Assembly: GCA_018398815.1 (NCBI GenBank)
Contig: CM031622.1
Coordinates: 14,400,972 to 14,464,971, forward strand
Reading direction: 5' to 3'
Origin: Conus ventricosus
Lineage: Eukaryota > Mollusca > Gastropoda > Neogastropoda > Conidae
DNA length: 64,000 nucleotides
The notes under the pieces are model-generated. The model had not been told where the DNA came from. It saw only the letters and a list, made by a program, of their open reading frames with translations, and did no database searches. Shown here piece by piece: positions 1 through 10,479 of this stretch (its first letter is position 1; every line of letters begins with the position of its first letter). Both the position numbers and the translations under genes were made by a program.

Positions 1-459
1 NNNNNNNNNNNNNNNNNNNNNNNNNNNNNNNNNNNNNNNNNNNNNNNNNNNNNNNNNNNNNNNNNNNNNNNNNNNNNNNNNNNNNNNNNNNNNNNNNNNN
101 NNNNNNNNNNNNNNNNNNNNNNNNNNNNNNNNNNNNNNNNNNNNNNNNNNNNNNNNNNNNNNNNNNNNNNNNNNNNNNNNNNNNNNNNNNNNNNNNNNNN
201 NNNNNNNNNNNNNNNNNNNNNNNNNNNNNNNNNNNNNNNNNNNNNNNNNNNNNNNNNNNNNNNNNNNNNNNNNNNNNNNNNNNNNNNNNNNNNNNNNNNN
301 NNNNNNNNNNNNNNNNNNNNNNNNNNNNNNNNNNNNNNNNNNNNNNNNNNNNNNNNNNNNNNNNNNNNNNNNNNNNNNNNNNNNNNNNNNNNNNNNNNNN
401 NNNNNNNNNNNNNNNNNNNNNNNNNNNNNNNNNNNNNNNNNNNNNNNNNNNNNNNNNNN
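1..459. other. Assembly gap (Ns)
   Basis: Unresolved bases. The first real base continues a minisatellite (39-bp array), so the gap probably hides more of that array. Confidence 0.99.
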
Positions 460-1850
460 TCTGACACTTTGGAAAATGCTGTCATCAATGAATGCTGTCA
501 TGAATTGGATGTGACTGTTGTCATCAATGAATGCTGTCATGAATTGGATGTGACTGTTGTCATCAATGAATGCTGTCATGAATTGGATGTGACTGTTGTC
601 ATCAATGAATGCTGTCATGAATTGGATGTGACTGTTGTCATCAATGAATGCTGTCATGAACTGGATGTGACTGTCAGGACAACAGCAACGTCTGACACTT
701 TAGAAATGCTGTCATCAATGAATGCTGTCATGAATTGGATGTGACTGTTGTCATCAATGAATGCTGTCATGAACTGGATGTGACTGTTGTCATCAATGAA
801 TGCTGTCATGAATTGGATGTGACTGTTGTCATCAATGAATGCTGTCATGAATTGGATGTGACTGTTGTCATCAATGAATGCTGTCATGAATTGGATGTGA
901 CTGTTGTCATCAATGAATGCTGTCATGAATTGGATGTGACTGCTGTCATCAATGAATGCTGTCATGAATTGGATGTGACTGTTGTCATCAATGAATGCTG
1001 TCATGAATTGGATGTGACTGTTGTCATCAATGAATGCTGTCATGAAATGGATGTGACTGTTGTCATCAATGAATGCTGTCATGAATTGGATGTGACTGTT
1101 GTCATCAATGAATGCTGTCATGAATTGGATGTGACTGTCAGGACAACAGCAACGTCTGACACTTTGGAAAATGCTGTCATCAATGAATGCTGTCATGAAT
1201 TGGATGTGACTGTTGTCATCAATGAATGCTGTCATGAATTGGATGTGACTGTTGTCATCAATGAATGCTGTCATGAATTGGATGTGACTGTTGTCATCAA
1301 TGAATGCTGTCATGAATTGGATGCGACTGTTGTCATCAATGAATGCTGTCATGAATTGGATGCGACTGTTGTCATCAATGAATGCTGTCATGAATTGGAT
1401 GTGACTGTTGTCATCAATGAATGCTGTCATGAATTGGATGTGACTGTTGTCATCAATCACAATGAATGCTGTCATGAATTGGATGTGACTGTTGTCATCA
1501 ATGAATGCTGTCATGAATTGGATGTGACTGTTGTCATCAATGAATGCTGTCATGAATTGGATGTGACTGCTGTCATCAATGAATGCTGTCATGAATTGGA
1601 TATGACTGCTGTCATCAATGAATGCTGTCATGAATTGGATGTGACTGCTGTCATCAATGAATGCTGTCATGAATTGGATGTGACTGTTGTCATCAATGAA
1701 TGCTGTCATGAATTGGATGTGACTGTTGTCATCAATGAATGCTGTCATGAATTGGATGTGACTGTTGTCATCAATGAATGCTGTCATGAATTGGTGTGAC
1801 TGTTGTCATCAATGAATGCTGTCATGAATTGGATGTGACTGTTGTTGCAG
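460..1850. repeat. 39-bp minisatellite with an interspersed 36-bp variant segment
   Basis: About 33 head-to-tail copies of a 39-bp unit (core tag AATGCTGTCATGAATTGGAT) with few substitutions. At about 460, 675 and 1139 an extra 36-bp segment (tag ACAACAGCAACGTCTGACAC) interrupts the array, giving irregular higher-order spacing of 231 and 464 bp. Because 39 is a multiple of 3 and no frame gained a stop, long open frames run on both strands (13-residue periods INECCHELDVTVV on plus, DDNSHIQFMTAFI on minus). I read these as by-products of the repeat, not genes. One copy near 1456 carries a 6-bp insertion. Confidence 0.97.
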
Positions 1851-1990
1851 TTCCTCACAACCAATCCCCTACCCCCACCCTCACCCAAAAAAACCCATAG
1901 CAGAGGTGTAAGTAACACGGGGGTGAAAATTTGTGACAGTTTAAAAACTATGATTATATTTCTTAGTGATAAAACCTGTCTGACAGACAG

Positions 1991-2035
<45 letters not shown>
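1851..2035. repeat. Short unique spacer ending in (GA)n microsatellite
   Basis: About 140 bp of ordinary sequence followed by a pure GA run at 1993-2033. The run abuts the 3' end of the minus-strand LINE and may be its terminal tail or its target. Confidence 0.85.
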
Positions 2036-2036
<1 letters not shown>

Positions 2037-2043
2037 TGACACT

Positions 2044-2049
2044 TTTATT
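2044..2049 (-). terminator. Poly(A) signal of the LINE (AATAAA)
   Basis: Minus-strand AATAAA lies within CCTAATCAATAAAAGTGTC, about 170 bp after the last recognisable ORF2 codons and just before the (GA)n run. Confidence 0.6.
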
Positions 2050-2239
2050 GATTAGGCCAAAGACCGGTATCAACAGAGGTTTACACCAGCCAGAGGCATA
2101 TAAATAGTATTTATATTACATTTCAATTATCCATTTCTAATCTCAAAGGCTCAGTTCAGTGGTTTATTTAATGTCTTTTCATCGCCAGATAATATTAGAC
2201 TGACATCTTTTTTTTTTTTTAAAGGCTTTATAAATATAT

Positions 2240-4212
2240 GTTACAAGTTTAATTTGTATAGATTTGCAAGAAGACGTGAAAGTTTAATGCTTGAAGGGTT
2301 ATTAAAAATACTTTATTGTGATGCACAATTTTCTCATTTCCTGGTATCTTGGACAAGAGAGGATGAAGTCTACCTCTGTTCCTGCATGGAATCAACAACA
2401 TGGACAGTCAAATCTTCTTTCACAAGTTTTTTCTCTGAAACATAATCTGCGGCTCTTCAAAGGCGAAACGCCTAACCAGAAGCGAATGAAAAGTGTTCTA
2501 ACCCCGAGATGTTTCAACTGGTTCCTGTATGGCACTAGAGATAGAGAGGATTTAAATTTAAATGTGCAAAAGAAAGCACATTGTTTACTTGAATTAATGC
2601 TTCTGGACCATTCTTGGTTATATGAGCTAACATGTCTGTGCTTAAACTCCACAAAAGAATTTTTCTCATCGCCCACTCCTTGATTTTCCCAAACTTCTTC
2701 AAAGCCATACTGATACAGAGTGTAACAAACTGATGACCCCCATGTTTTTCTATTTTGTTCATGAAGATTATAAAAGCATTTTGTAAGTTTTAAATGGCAA
2801 CCGATAGGAAGACATTTGTATTACTCCTAACCAGTACTTAATACACTTTACGAATATGTTAATGGGTAATGACCTGTTTCACCGTAGACCATGAGATTAG
2901 GTGTTTTAATGAACACATTCAAAAATCTTTTTAATGCAAGCAAGTGAACTTTCACAATGGCCGTTACATCATATCCCATGCCCCACACCTCTGCACCAGA
3001 GCTGAGAATATGCTGGATCTGCACATCGAAAAGCTTGAAGAATATTGAAGATCGTTCTCCTTGTGACCAGAGTAATCATATATATAACTCCCTTTTTTGC
3101 ACGGTTAGCAATATCATTTAAAGCATGCATGAACAAGTGAGAAGAGGCACAGACACCAAGATACCTATAAATGTTAACCAATTCCATTTGAGTATCACCA
3201 TAAACGATAATACCACCACTCTTATGAAGCAACATGTCCTCCATTTCTAATATAATTCTGTTTGATTAGTTGAGGTTAACTTCCAGGTTCAGTTTCATTG
3301 TAACCTTGCGCAAAATATTTAACCGGTTTTGTAAACCACAAACAGAATCAGAAGCCAGTATGACATCATCTGCAAACACAGCAATACAAGGTCTGGTATT
3401 AGTTGTGTGCCAAGCCCGCCACATTTTGTGATTTTCTCTGCAAGTTCGCTAACAAGAGAAAACAAACTAGGACTACACATTTCTCCTTGTTTCAGACCCC
3501 TGGGGCATAGAAATGAGTCTGTCAATTCACCACCACACACAAACTTAGCTTTCACTACTCTGTACATGCTTTGTATGGCTCTGTGCATATTGCCGTATGT
3601 ACTATGTTTCCTTAATATGGTCCAGAGCTTAAGTCTACCCACCGAATCAAAGGCTTCTTGAAGTCAATTAAGGCTACATACAACTTTTTATGATACAACT
3701 ATTGTTTCTGAAACCAGGCCAAAAAGTATAAATAAATGATCGACACTGCGATGCTGTTTTCGGAAACCAGCCTCACGGTCTAAAATGCTATTAGCTTCAA
3801 TCCACTGGGTTAGGGTTAGTCTTTTGTTTAAAATAAAGCTATACAGTTTGCTGCACATATTTAATAAAGAGATGCCTCTACAGTTATCTGGGGTATTTTG
3901 GTCCCCTTTCTTATGAAGTGGTTGTATAACAGCTTATGACCAATCATCAGAATATCGACCAGACATAAATAATTCATTAAAAAGTTTCACCAAGTACGCA
4001 ACAACAGTAGTTGCTGAATTTTTAAGGAATTTGTTTATGATTCAATTGTGTCCGGCCGCTTTACCATTTTTTTAAACTGCACAATGCTGAGTGTGTTTCC
4101 AGTTCAGTAATATTGTTTTCAAGCAATTCAAAGTTGATTCCTTCACTAGAATGAGTGTCTTCACTGCTGTTATCATCACCTTCAACTTCATTTTCAATAC
4201 CATGTGAATTAA
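2240..4212 (-). pseudogene. LINE ORF2, reverse transcriptase and C-terminal region (broken)
   Basis: Minus-strand frames from high to low coordinate give recognisable RT blocks: a finger region (IQPLHKKGDQNTPDNCRGIS, about 3945-3880), palm motif A (LIDFK.PFDSV, about 3680-3640), RGLKQG (about 3505), and the catalytic FADD at 3376-3365 followed by VILASDSV. Then come thumb sequence NIYRYLGV (about 3165) and a C-terminal segment (SFVEFKHRHVSSYNQEWS, LGVSPLKSRRL) ending in a Cys cluster and VDFILSCPRYQEMRK (about 2365-2320). The protein copies RNA into DNA at a nicked target. At least four frame changes and several stops are present, including one just upstream of the FADD box. Frame is continuous with the linker at 5687-6217 once the piggyBac insert is removed. 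Confidence 0.9.
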
Positions 4213-4289
4213 CCCAATGCCCACCAGATCGACCGAGATCGACCGCGAGATTTCCTCTTTCTGAATACCGGATCGACCGAGATCGACCG

Positions 4290-4395
4290 CTGAATACTCG
4301 GTCAACGACTTTCGCTTTTACCATCGCATATCCCAGAATGCAATTGCGACAGAAGAGTCTTCCGGTACTTCCGTTTCTGGACGCCATTTTGGTTT
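4290..4395. promoter_or_regulatory. Promoter-like 5' region of the piggyBac element
   Basis: Contains GATCGACCGAGATCGACCG-type short repeats (4228-4290), a CGGAAGTACCGGAAG pair of ETS-type sites on the minus strand and AAAATGGCGTC, a YY1-like site. The same kind of YY1-like ATGGCG context occurs at the 5' end of the other DNA transposons here. Function is inferred from motif content only. Confidence 0.35.
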
Positions 4396-4478
4396 TTGTT
4401 GCATGAGTTTTGGTGGAGTAGTTTCACTGCTGTGAATTTTCAAATTTCGGATTTTTTTCACGAAGATTTTCTGGGAAA

Positions 4479-4990
4479 ATGGAGGATCAAGTAACTATGC
4501 AACTTGCCGAATTCATTTTCTGAAGTGATATTGATGAAGAGAGCGTATCTGCGGGCTACATTCTTGAAGAAGATTTGAAGCAAGACAATTCGGACAGCAA
4601 TCTTGACCTAGTTATGAATAAAGATCGACTGCTGACTGATTTTGTGGCCGGAATCAATAATGATTCAGGCGATGATAATGACAACGTCGAATAGCCCATT
4701 GCTGCTGGGCCCAGACCCCCCAAAAAAAACATTCGAAACACAAAACTTGCTAGAGATTCTTAATTCTTGACTGGAGTGGTTGGCAACAAGAAGTGAAGCC
4801 CCCAAAAAATTTCCCTTGTTTTGATAGCCAGGAAACCGGGTCAGTCAGTGGGTGTGTCCCACGATTTGCCTGTAGGAGTATCACCTTTAGCCTTTTGATT
4901 TCAGAAGAATTTTGGCAGATTTTTAACGAGAAACAAATTTATTTGCTGCACAAAAGCAAGCAGAAAAGGATGAACATAAACTGTGGCCTA
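4479..4990 (+). pseudogene. piggyBac transposase, N-terminal fragment
   Basis: Starts at ATG 4479. An acidic N-terminal region typical of piggyBac transposases follows (ESVSAGYILEEDLKQDNSDS, GINNDSGDDNDNVE). Further on, split between frames, is the beginning of the transposase core (LPVGVSPLAF and then SEEFWQIFNEKQIYLL). An in-frame stop occurs at codon 15 (4521-4523), another near 4692, with frame changes about 4790-4900. The catalytic DDD region is absent. Non-functional. Confidence 0.7.
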
Positions 4991-5686
4991 AAATAAAAAC
5001 TGCCTGTTTATCAAAAAGCAAAGAGGAGCCGGACAAGAGGTACATCATCACCACAGTGTGTGTGTGCGTGTGTTGGGAGGGAAGGGAGGGGGTGCTCAGT
5101 GCACTTGTGCAAAAGCACATTTTTGTTGAATTCCATCACAATCTAAAGCCCAGTATTCTAATCTGTTCTTGTTATTTTTTCCCCTCAGTAGTTGGAAGAC
5201 AAATCTTCTTGTATGTGATGCCTCCAGTTTAACAAAATTGTTGAAGTTTGGGTTGTTGTTTTTTGCTTCACTACAAAAGTTGATTATTTAGTGTGCATAC
5301 CATACAGAATGACTTTATTTTGTTCCTGAAGGTTTCAGTACTTTGTTTAGACTTGGAAAATCACTCTGTGCTCCTAATCCATGATGTTCTGTGGGTACAG
5401 TGAATTTAGGGAAAATTGTTTTAGCACCGAGAACACCAAAGTACAGTTAGTCTGTTCGTTTTTTTTCTTTTCCTCGTGTACCAGTTCACTATATGTGGGG
5501 AAAATGGCTGTTTTGGATGGAGTGATGTCTTTGAATTTTTTTCATTACATTTACAGAATAGATAAGTTAAAAACAAATTTTCTATTGAGGTTTCTTTATG
5601 GCAAGTGTGTATGTGTTGCGGAGTTACCTCTCTTGGCATGGTATTCTCATAGTCATATAGCACAAAGTCATGCGGTAGGCAGAGGG

Positions 5687-6217
5687 TTAAAGACTCTGGA
5701 AAAATGATTATACCATTCCTCCTTGGTTATTTTATTTTGTAGAAAACTGCGATTTGAGTTTGCCCCCAAATACCTTTGGACCATTAATTGTTTAAGTAGG
5801 GATTCAATGACACTCTTATGATGTTCTGCGCTTTTCATTTTTAAAAGGTTTTTAAATTCTCTGAGTTTCTGAGCTTATGTCCGTCTGTCCTCAAAATCAT
5901 TTGTTCTGTTAATTGTTCTTAGTTTTTTCATACACTGTCCAGCATTTAAAATACCCTCATTAAACTTTTACAAAGACGCACTGATATCATGACCAATCAA
6001 ATCAGTGGCTTCTTGAAAACAAGACTTTACCTCAGCTGTTCCCGACCTTGCGAGAAATTCATCCTTCGAATCAGAATTCCAAACGTATTTTTCCAGTCTA
6101 AATGATTTTGCTCTACTTTGCAAACACAGAGTTGTTTCTCTTGATGAGCTAACATACAATTCCACTGGCATGTGTTTCAATTCTACTGCAGAAATGATAT
6201 CAAAGATTTTGACTTAA
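5687..6217 (-). pseudogene. LINE ORF2, segment between endonuclease and RT
   Basis: Minus-strand translation gives the endonuclease C-terminus (KIFDIISAVELKHMPVELYV, where HMPVE matches the usual SDHxPV position), then a linker reading VWNSDSKDEFLARSGTAEVK, NEGILNAGQCMKKLRT and ITKEEWYNHFSRVFN. It leads straight into the RT once the piggyBac element is removed. One stop lies near 5870. The right side is cut by the MITE at its TTAA target. Confidence 0.85.
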
Positions 6218-6896
6218 CCCTCTTGACAGTGGAGCGCCCGCTAGCGCCCAACCGGAAATCACACAGCCAAAACGCTGAGCGCCTGCCAGCGCCCGGTTAA
6301 AACACGTGGCAACAATGGGCGCCGCCATATTTCTCGTAGAAAAGGAAGTCTCGCGAGAACGTGACTTCCTTCTTCCTGTGGCCATTTACTTCCGTTTGCA
6401 AAAAACCGCGAGTCGATACGTGCCGTAGTTCTCGAGTTACGAATTTTTAAAGTTTTGTGGTCGAAATGCTGTTTTTCGCCATCGCTAACATTGATTTCTG
6501 CCGTTCTATAACGGGATCTAGTGATGAAGATACTGTGATTTGTAGGATTTACGGCATAAGACTTGGTGAAAGTGCTGGGTAATGAAGCTTAGAGTGACCT
6601 AGATTTCGACTGGGATGAGGTTCCAGGTATGATTCGGAAGAAAGTTCTGAAGAAGTTCTGAAGAAGATTTTTTTTTTTTTTCCCGAGTAAATGGCTCATG
6701 TGATGTTCTTCAAACTTATGATATAGCAACATATATATTCGTAGGACTTTTAAAAATTATTTTCATTTGACTATTTCCTTTCCTCTCTTTTAAATTAATT
6801 TTTTAATTGGGTAACCATGTTCAAATTACGGAGTTACTTACCTTGCCGATGGGTTTTCGGCGTAACTAAGCTAAGGTAAGTGCATGCTAAAGAGGG
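6218..6896. mobile_element. piggyBac-type MITE, copy 1 (TTAA target duplication)
   Basis: Flanked by TTAA (6214-6217, 6897-6900). Ends are CCCTCTT at the left and AAGAGGG at the right, a 7-bp inverted repeat. Inside are a GC-rich promoter-like block (6230-6420), a short coding-like remnant (FAIANIDFCRSITGSSDEDT and, after a frame change, DFDWDEVPG) resembling the acidic N-terminus of a piggyBac transposase, and an AT-rich right half. A second copy, about 95 percent alike by eye, lies at 63025-63690. The element is non-autonomous. Confidence 0.92.
6302..6410. promoter_or_regulatory. Compact promoter-like block inside the MITE
   Basis: Carries an E-box CACGTG, GCCGCCATATTT (YY1-like), and TCTCGCGAGA at 6349-6358. 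The last is a perfect palindrome known as a core-promoter motif in animals. It sits between inverted arms AAGGAAGTC and GACTTCCTT. The block is preserved in the second copy (TCTCGCGAGA at 63155-63164). A role as a transposase promoter is inference. Confidence 0.5.
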
Positions 6897-6909
6897 TTAA
6901 TAATAGGGA

Positions 6910-7434
6910 GCCGGAATAGCTCAGTTGGTAGAGCGCCGGACTCGTAATCTTGGTGATCCTGGGGTTGCGGGTTCGAACCTCCGCCGGGGCGTTTCGGTAC
7001 AGGGGGATTTTTCCCTCAGAGTTAACATTGGTTCTGACTCCATTTCCCATACAGTCCTTCGAATGAGACTATAAACCGAGGTTCCGTGTGTGAACGCACG
7101 CATAACATCTTGCACCCACGTAAAATCCCATCACCAACTTTCAGAAGAGTAGGCCAGTTTGGCCGTTGGTATGGATGACACGTTACACATAGCATGCACC
7201 CTGCCTGAGAAATGGAAAGAATAAGGAAGTAAGGAAAATGAATGATCGATATTGAACGATACTGACTGGATGACACGGGAAACGACTGAATGAAGCGCCA
7301 GCTGGCAGCTCTTCAGTCGGCACTACTCAGGTAGGCAGCCTGTTGTGTAAACGAGTGTGGATTGTAAAGCGCTTAAAGCTTGGTCTCTGGCCGAGAATAC
7401 GAGCTATATAAGTATTCATTATTATTATTATTGT
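6910..7434 (+). mobile_element. tRNA-derived SINE with LINE-like 3' tail
   Basis: The head resembles a tRNA: box A TAGCTCAGTTGG (6917-6928) and box B GGTTCGAACC (6970-6979), with a CTCGTAA loop (threonine-like anticodon CGT) but a mispaired anticodon stem, so it is not a functional tRNA. A central domain follows with ATGAGACTATAAACCGAGG (from 7063), a type seen conserved across SINEs. The tail has TTGTAAAGCGC, GCTATATAAGTATTC and (ATT)n. It is inserted in the LINE endonuclease region; only about 13 bp of LINE separates it from the MITE. I see no clear target duplication. Confidence 0.85.
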
Positions 7435-8240
7435 TGCCAGTAGTTGAAAGGTAGGTAAAAATTCCGCCAGTTCTATCGACACCTGTTCTATTCAACATGA
7501 CCACGCCAAACTGATCGCAACTATTCAATAAGTATCTACCATATCAATTTATAGTTTGATCTTTAAATGTTCATTAGTTGTCCTTAACTATTTTGCATTC
7601 ATCAGAGAAAACATCTGGAACAAGATCCTCAATATCAATTTCGTGGGAATTTTCACTTCCAGTAGTAGGTGCATTCATATTACCCATAACTATAAACGGA
7701 ACATCACCCATAACTATAAACGGAACATCACCTATTACTTCAATGATATCAAGAATACATTCCTCAAGGACAGATATACCATACAACATCAAGAATACAT
7801 TCCTCAATGTGAAATATGCCATTTTGTATCTCTATATTTTTATGATAAGCAGAGTGAATCGGTGGTACATAACAGCTTAGCAAAACAGAAGGAGTGTCTG
7901 TGTCTGTGAAATCACCAGAGACCTTTAGTGCAATAATGTTTCAAATTCTAAATCAATTCTTTCAAAATACTTACTCAATTTCTTTTTAACTAGTAATGCA
8001 ACACCCCCAGACAGACGAGCTGTTGGAACACCATTGACCTTAACGCCAGGAGCCATAAAAACCACATGATCATGAAATAATAAAGACAGAAATGATGTAG
8101 AAAAACTTTCACCAAGCAAGCAAACATCAAAACTCAATATATGCATGTGTATCAAATCCGTATAAGCAACATTGACCTTCAATGTCAAGAAGTGAACAGT
8201 CTGTGCAGACAGAAGGCCTCCCAATGTACCATTCAATGCA
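7435..8240 (-). pseudogene. LINE ORF2, AP-endonuclease domain (broken)
   Basis: Minus-strand blocks in order: IHMHILSFDVCLLGESFS (the CLxET-like position), VKVNGVPTARLSGGVALLVK (SGGVAxxVK), GDVPFIVMGNMNAP (equivalent of the GDFNA active-site block), then YGRYLLNSCDQFG and RTGGIFTYLSTTGN. This domain nicks target DNA for retrotransposition. A 24-bp tandem duplication (GDVPFIVM twice, about 7680-7735) and a further partial duplication near 7760-7810 disrupt it, with stops near 7560 and 7920. Confidence 0.85.
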
Positions 8241-8334
8241 TGGGTTGGGCCAAAATCCTATTTTTTTATTTAGGGGATCTGAGAAAGTCTTCTTTGCATT
8301 TTTCTGAGGTACGCTCGTCGGAACAGAGTCTGGC

Positions 8335-9345
8335 AGAGTTCACCGTCTCTTTTCCCTGACACTGTGCATTGAAGCGCTCCTCCGTCTTGATGAAGGGCCT
8401 CTGCTTGCAGGCCTGGGTCTGTCCTGCCGACTGTCCTTCCTGGGCGCTTCATCGTTTACAGGGGAAGCTTTGTCACTGCTGATGTTGGTGTCTGCAGACT
8501 GGTCTTCAAGAGAAGAGTTTGCTTGATGTTTTGCATCTATGGTGGATCCCTTCCCAGGCATTTCTTGTGATGGAAAGACTTCCCCTCCAGTCCTGCTTAC
8601 ATCGCCAGTATCCTCTGTGCTATGTGTCGGGTAAGTGTCTTGTTCCAACACCGGATTCAATTGAAATGCCCCTGTCGTGTTGCCGAGTTTCTTTTTCTAG
8701 GTTTCCATAACCTTCCATCATGGGGCTTTCAACAGGGAGATCATTTGCCAGGCAGTCCTTGTTCTTTGGGCTGGGTTCAGGAACACTGTCACTGTCAAGA
8801 ATCCTTCAACCACAGGCTGAACCGGTATAAAAGAGAGGTAGTGCTGCCAGGTGATCACATGCCTGGTCAGAGACACTGTCATTGTTGGTAATCCTACCAC
8901 CATTGGCAGAATCTGTGGTAGCTAAATGTTGCGTCGCCTGCTCATCTGTGCCATTTAAATTAGAGGAGCTGTCAATGCCATTTATCAGTCCATCACTCAC
9001 CAAAACTGTACAAGTTGGCTGATCTGCTGCCTGTGGACTTTCATGGTAAACATTTTGGGAGCTGGGATTTATATTATCGAACTGAGTACCAGGCACACGT
9101 GTGTTTTGATTAACAAAGACCTGGGAGGTCTGTCCTCGGTGGATGTTACTATCAACCACATAGGGATGGGTGTTCCACTGGTAGTCTTGCATGTCAGGAA
9201 AAGGACACTGAGTAAACCACGCACCCCAATTGTACATGCTTCGGTGGTCAAAATGTTGTCCATTGTGACCATCTCTGTCATACGTATTGTAAAGGTTTTG
9301 TTGATGACAACGATGGTGGGGGTGAAAACCATAATCCTGCCTTGA
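8335..9345 (-). pseudogene. Probable ORF1 C-terminal part of the same LINE
   Basis: Open minus-strand sequence upstream of the endonuclease. It begins with a His/Gln/Asn/Tyr-rich stretch (QDYGFHPHHRCHQQNLYNTY), continues Ser/Asn-rich to about 8806, changes frame, and ends in an Arg/Ser/Lys-rich tail (RPRPASRGPSSRRRSAS) with a stop at about 8340. Low complexity and a basic tail are common for LINE ORF1 proteins, which bind RNA. No zinc knuckle or RRM is visible, so the call rests mainly on position. Confidence 0.5.
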
Positions 9346-9655
9346 AAAATTGGTTGTTTCGTTGCCCCCGTTTTTCCCCTTTTCAGCCGCAGCATTTTTT
9401 TGCCCCTTGAATGGGGGTTTTTTGCTCAGCGAGTGCCTCTGTTCAGAGTAAATTTCATGGACCGTAAAAATTTTTTTCCTTTTATAAACCCGTTTTCCCT
9501 TTCAGGGTAGTCTTAAAAACCCCCGTTGTTTAGCGGGTTTCCCCTGCCAGTCTTTCTCCCCTTCTTTCGAGCCCCCCGTCCCTTTTCAGGGCTTCCTTTT
9601 TATCTCCCCCTACAATTTAAGGTAAATTTGGGTTTAAAAAGTCCTGCTCAGCAAA
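9346..9655. other. Poor-quality transition sequence
   Basis: Runs of T, C and G are inflated (for example GGGTTTCCCC and AAAAACCCCCG). I see no coding or RNA feature. It probably joins the LINE 5' end to the next satellite but looks uncorrected. Confidence 0.5.
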
Positions 9656-10440
9656 AGGACACGTAATGCCAGACACGTACATGTCCTCAGAGGCCAGTAC
9701 AATTCTCAGAGGACCACGTACATGTCCTTCAGAGACCACGTACAGTGTCCTCAAGAGGACAGTACCTGTCCTCAGAGGACACGTCCATGGCCTCAGAGAC
9801 ACGTACCATGTCTCAAGGACCACGACATGTCCTCAGAGGACCACACCAGTCTCCTGTTCAGAGTAGGATCCATGACCTTCCTATGTTCCATACACAGTCC
9901 TTCAGCTGGCAGTCTTTGCTCCTTTAAATGTACCCCGAGCTTTCCCCAAACCCAACTACATGTCCTTTTCAATGACCACTGTACATCCTTAAATTGACAG
10001 TAAATGTGCTCAGAGAAAACGTACACTGCTTCAGAAGACACGTACATGTCCTCAGAGACCACGTTAAATGTCCTCAGAGACCACGTACATGTCCTCATAG
10101 AGAGACCACGTCCTCGAATGTCCTTCAAGACCACGTCCCCTGTCCTCAGGGGACCCGTCCCATGTCCTCAGAGGACCATTCTCGGAACGTCACTCAGGAC
10201 CCACTTTTCCTGCCCTCATTTTCGGCAAATGTCCTGCAGACCACGTACATTCCAGAGCACTCCTTTTAATGAGCCATTGTCATGTCCAAGCATGACACTT
10301 TCTTTCGACCTCCATCCTCTGGGAACGTACCATGCTCAAACTACAATTACTCACACGTCCTTTGACCTCGCACTAATGTTCAAGGACCACGTACCAGTGC
10401 ATATGAACACTCAATGTTCTTCAGAGACTTCTTACTTTCC
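9656..10440. repeat. Degenerate array of a short palindromic unit
   Basis: Repeats of about 21-24 bp built from ACGTACATGTCC and GTCCTCAGAGGAC, the second being a perfect palindrome around a central base. Copies differ by many small indels. Both strands show spurious open frames with Pro/Cys/Ser periods. Confidence 0.85.
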
Positions 10441-10479
10441 GGAACTTGTGGCAGTATTTCTTGATCCTTCTTTGCACCC

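Larger units (their letters stand above)
4213..5686 (+). mobile_element. Decayed piggyBac-like DNA transposon inserted in the LINE
   Basis: TTAA duplicates flank the element (4209-4212 and 5687-5690), the target signature of piggyBac. The ends form an imperfect inverted repeat: CCCAATGCCCACC at the left against CCCTCTGCCTACC (complement of the right end), 10 of 13 matching. Deleting the element and one TTAA joins the LINE minus strand in frame, reading across as HFSRVFNSHGIENEVEGD. At 1474 bp it is shorter than autonomous piggyBacs (usually over 2 kb), and only an N-terminal transposase fragment remains, so it is internally deleted. Confidence 0.88.
2036..9400 (-). mobile_element. Non-LTR retrotransposon (LINE), minus strand, with at least three nested insertions
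   Basis: Read on the minus strand, the element shows in order an ORF1-like tail (9345-8335), an AP-endonuclease domain (8240-7435), a linker (6217-5687), a reverse transcriptase (4212-3300), a C-terminal region with a CPxC-type cysteine cluster (2680-2320) and a 3' UTR with AATAAA (2049-2044). It is interrupted by a decayed piggyBac (4213-5686), a piggyBac MITE (6218-6896) and a tRNA-derived SINE (6910-7434). Without these it would be about 4.6 kb. Many frameshifts and stops make it inactive. The EN plus RT layout is clear; I do not assign a clade with confidence. Confidence 0.9.

Noticed and set aside
654..1799. 377- and 354-residue open frames on opposite strands
   Set aside because: Pure 39-bp repeat translation. 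Kept only as a low-level finding.
6910..6982. A genuine tRNA-Thr gene
   Set aside because: The anticodon stem does not pair and the sequence continues into a SINE body with an (ATT)n tail.
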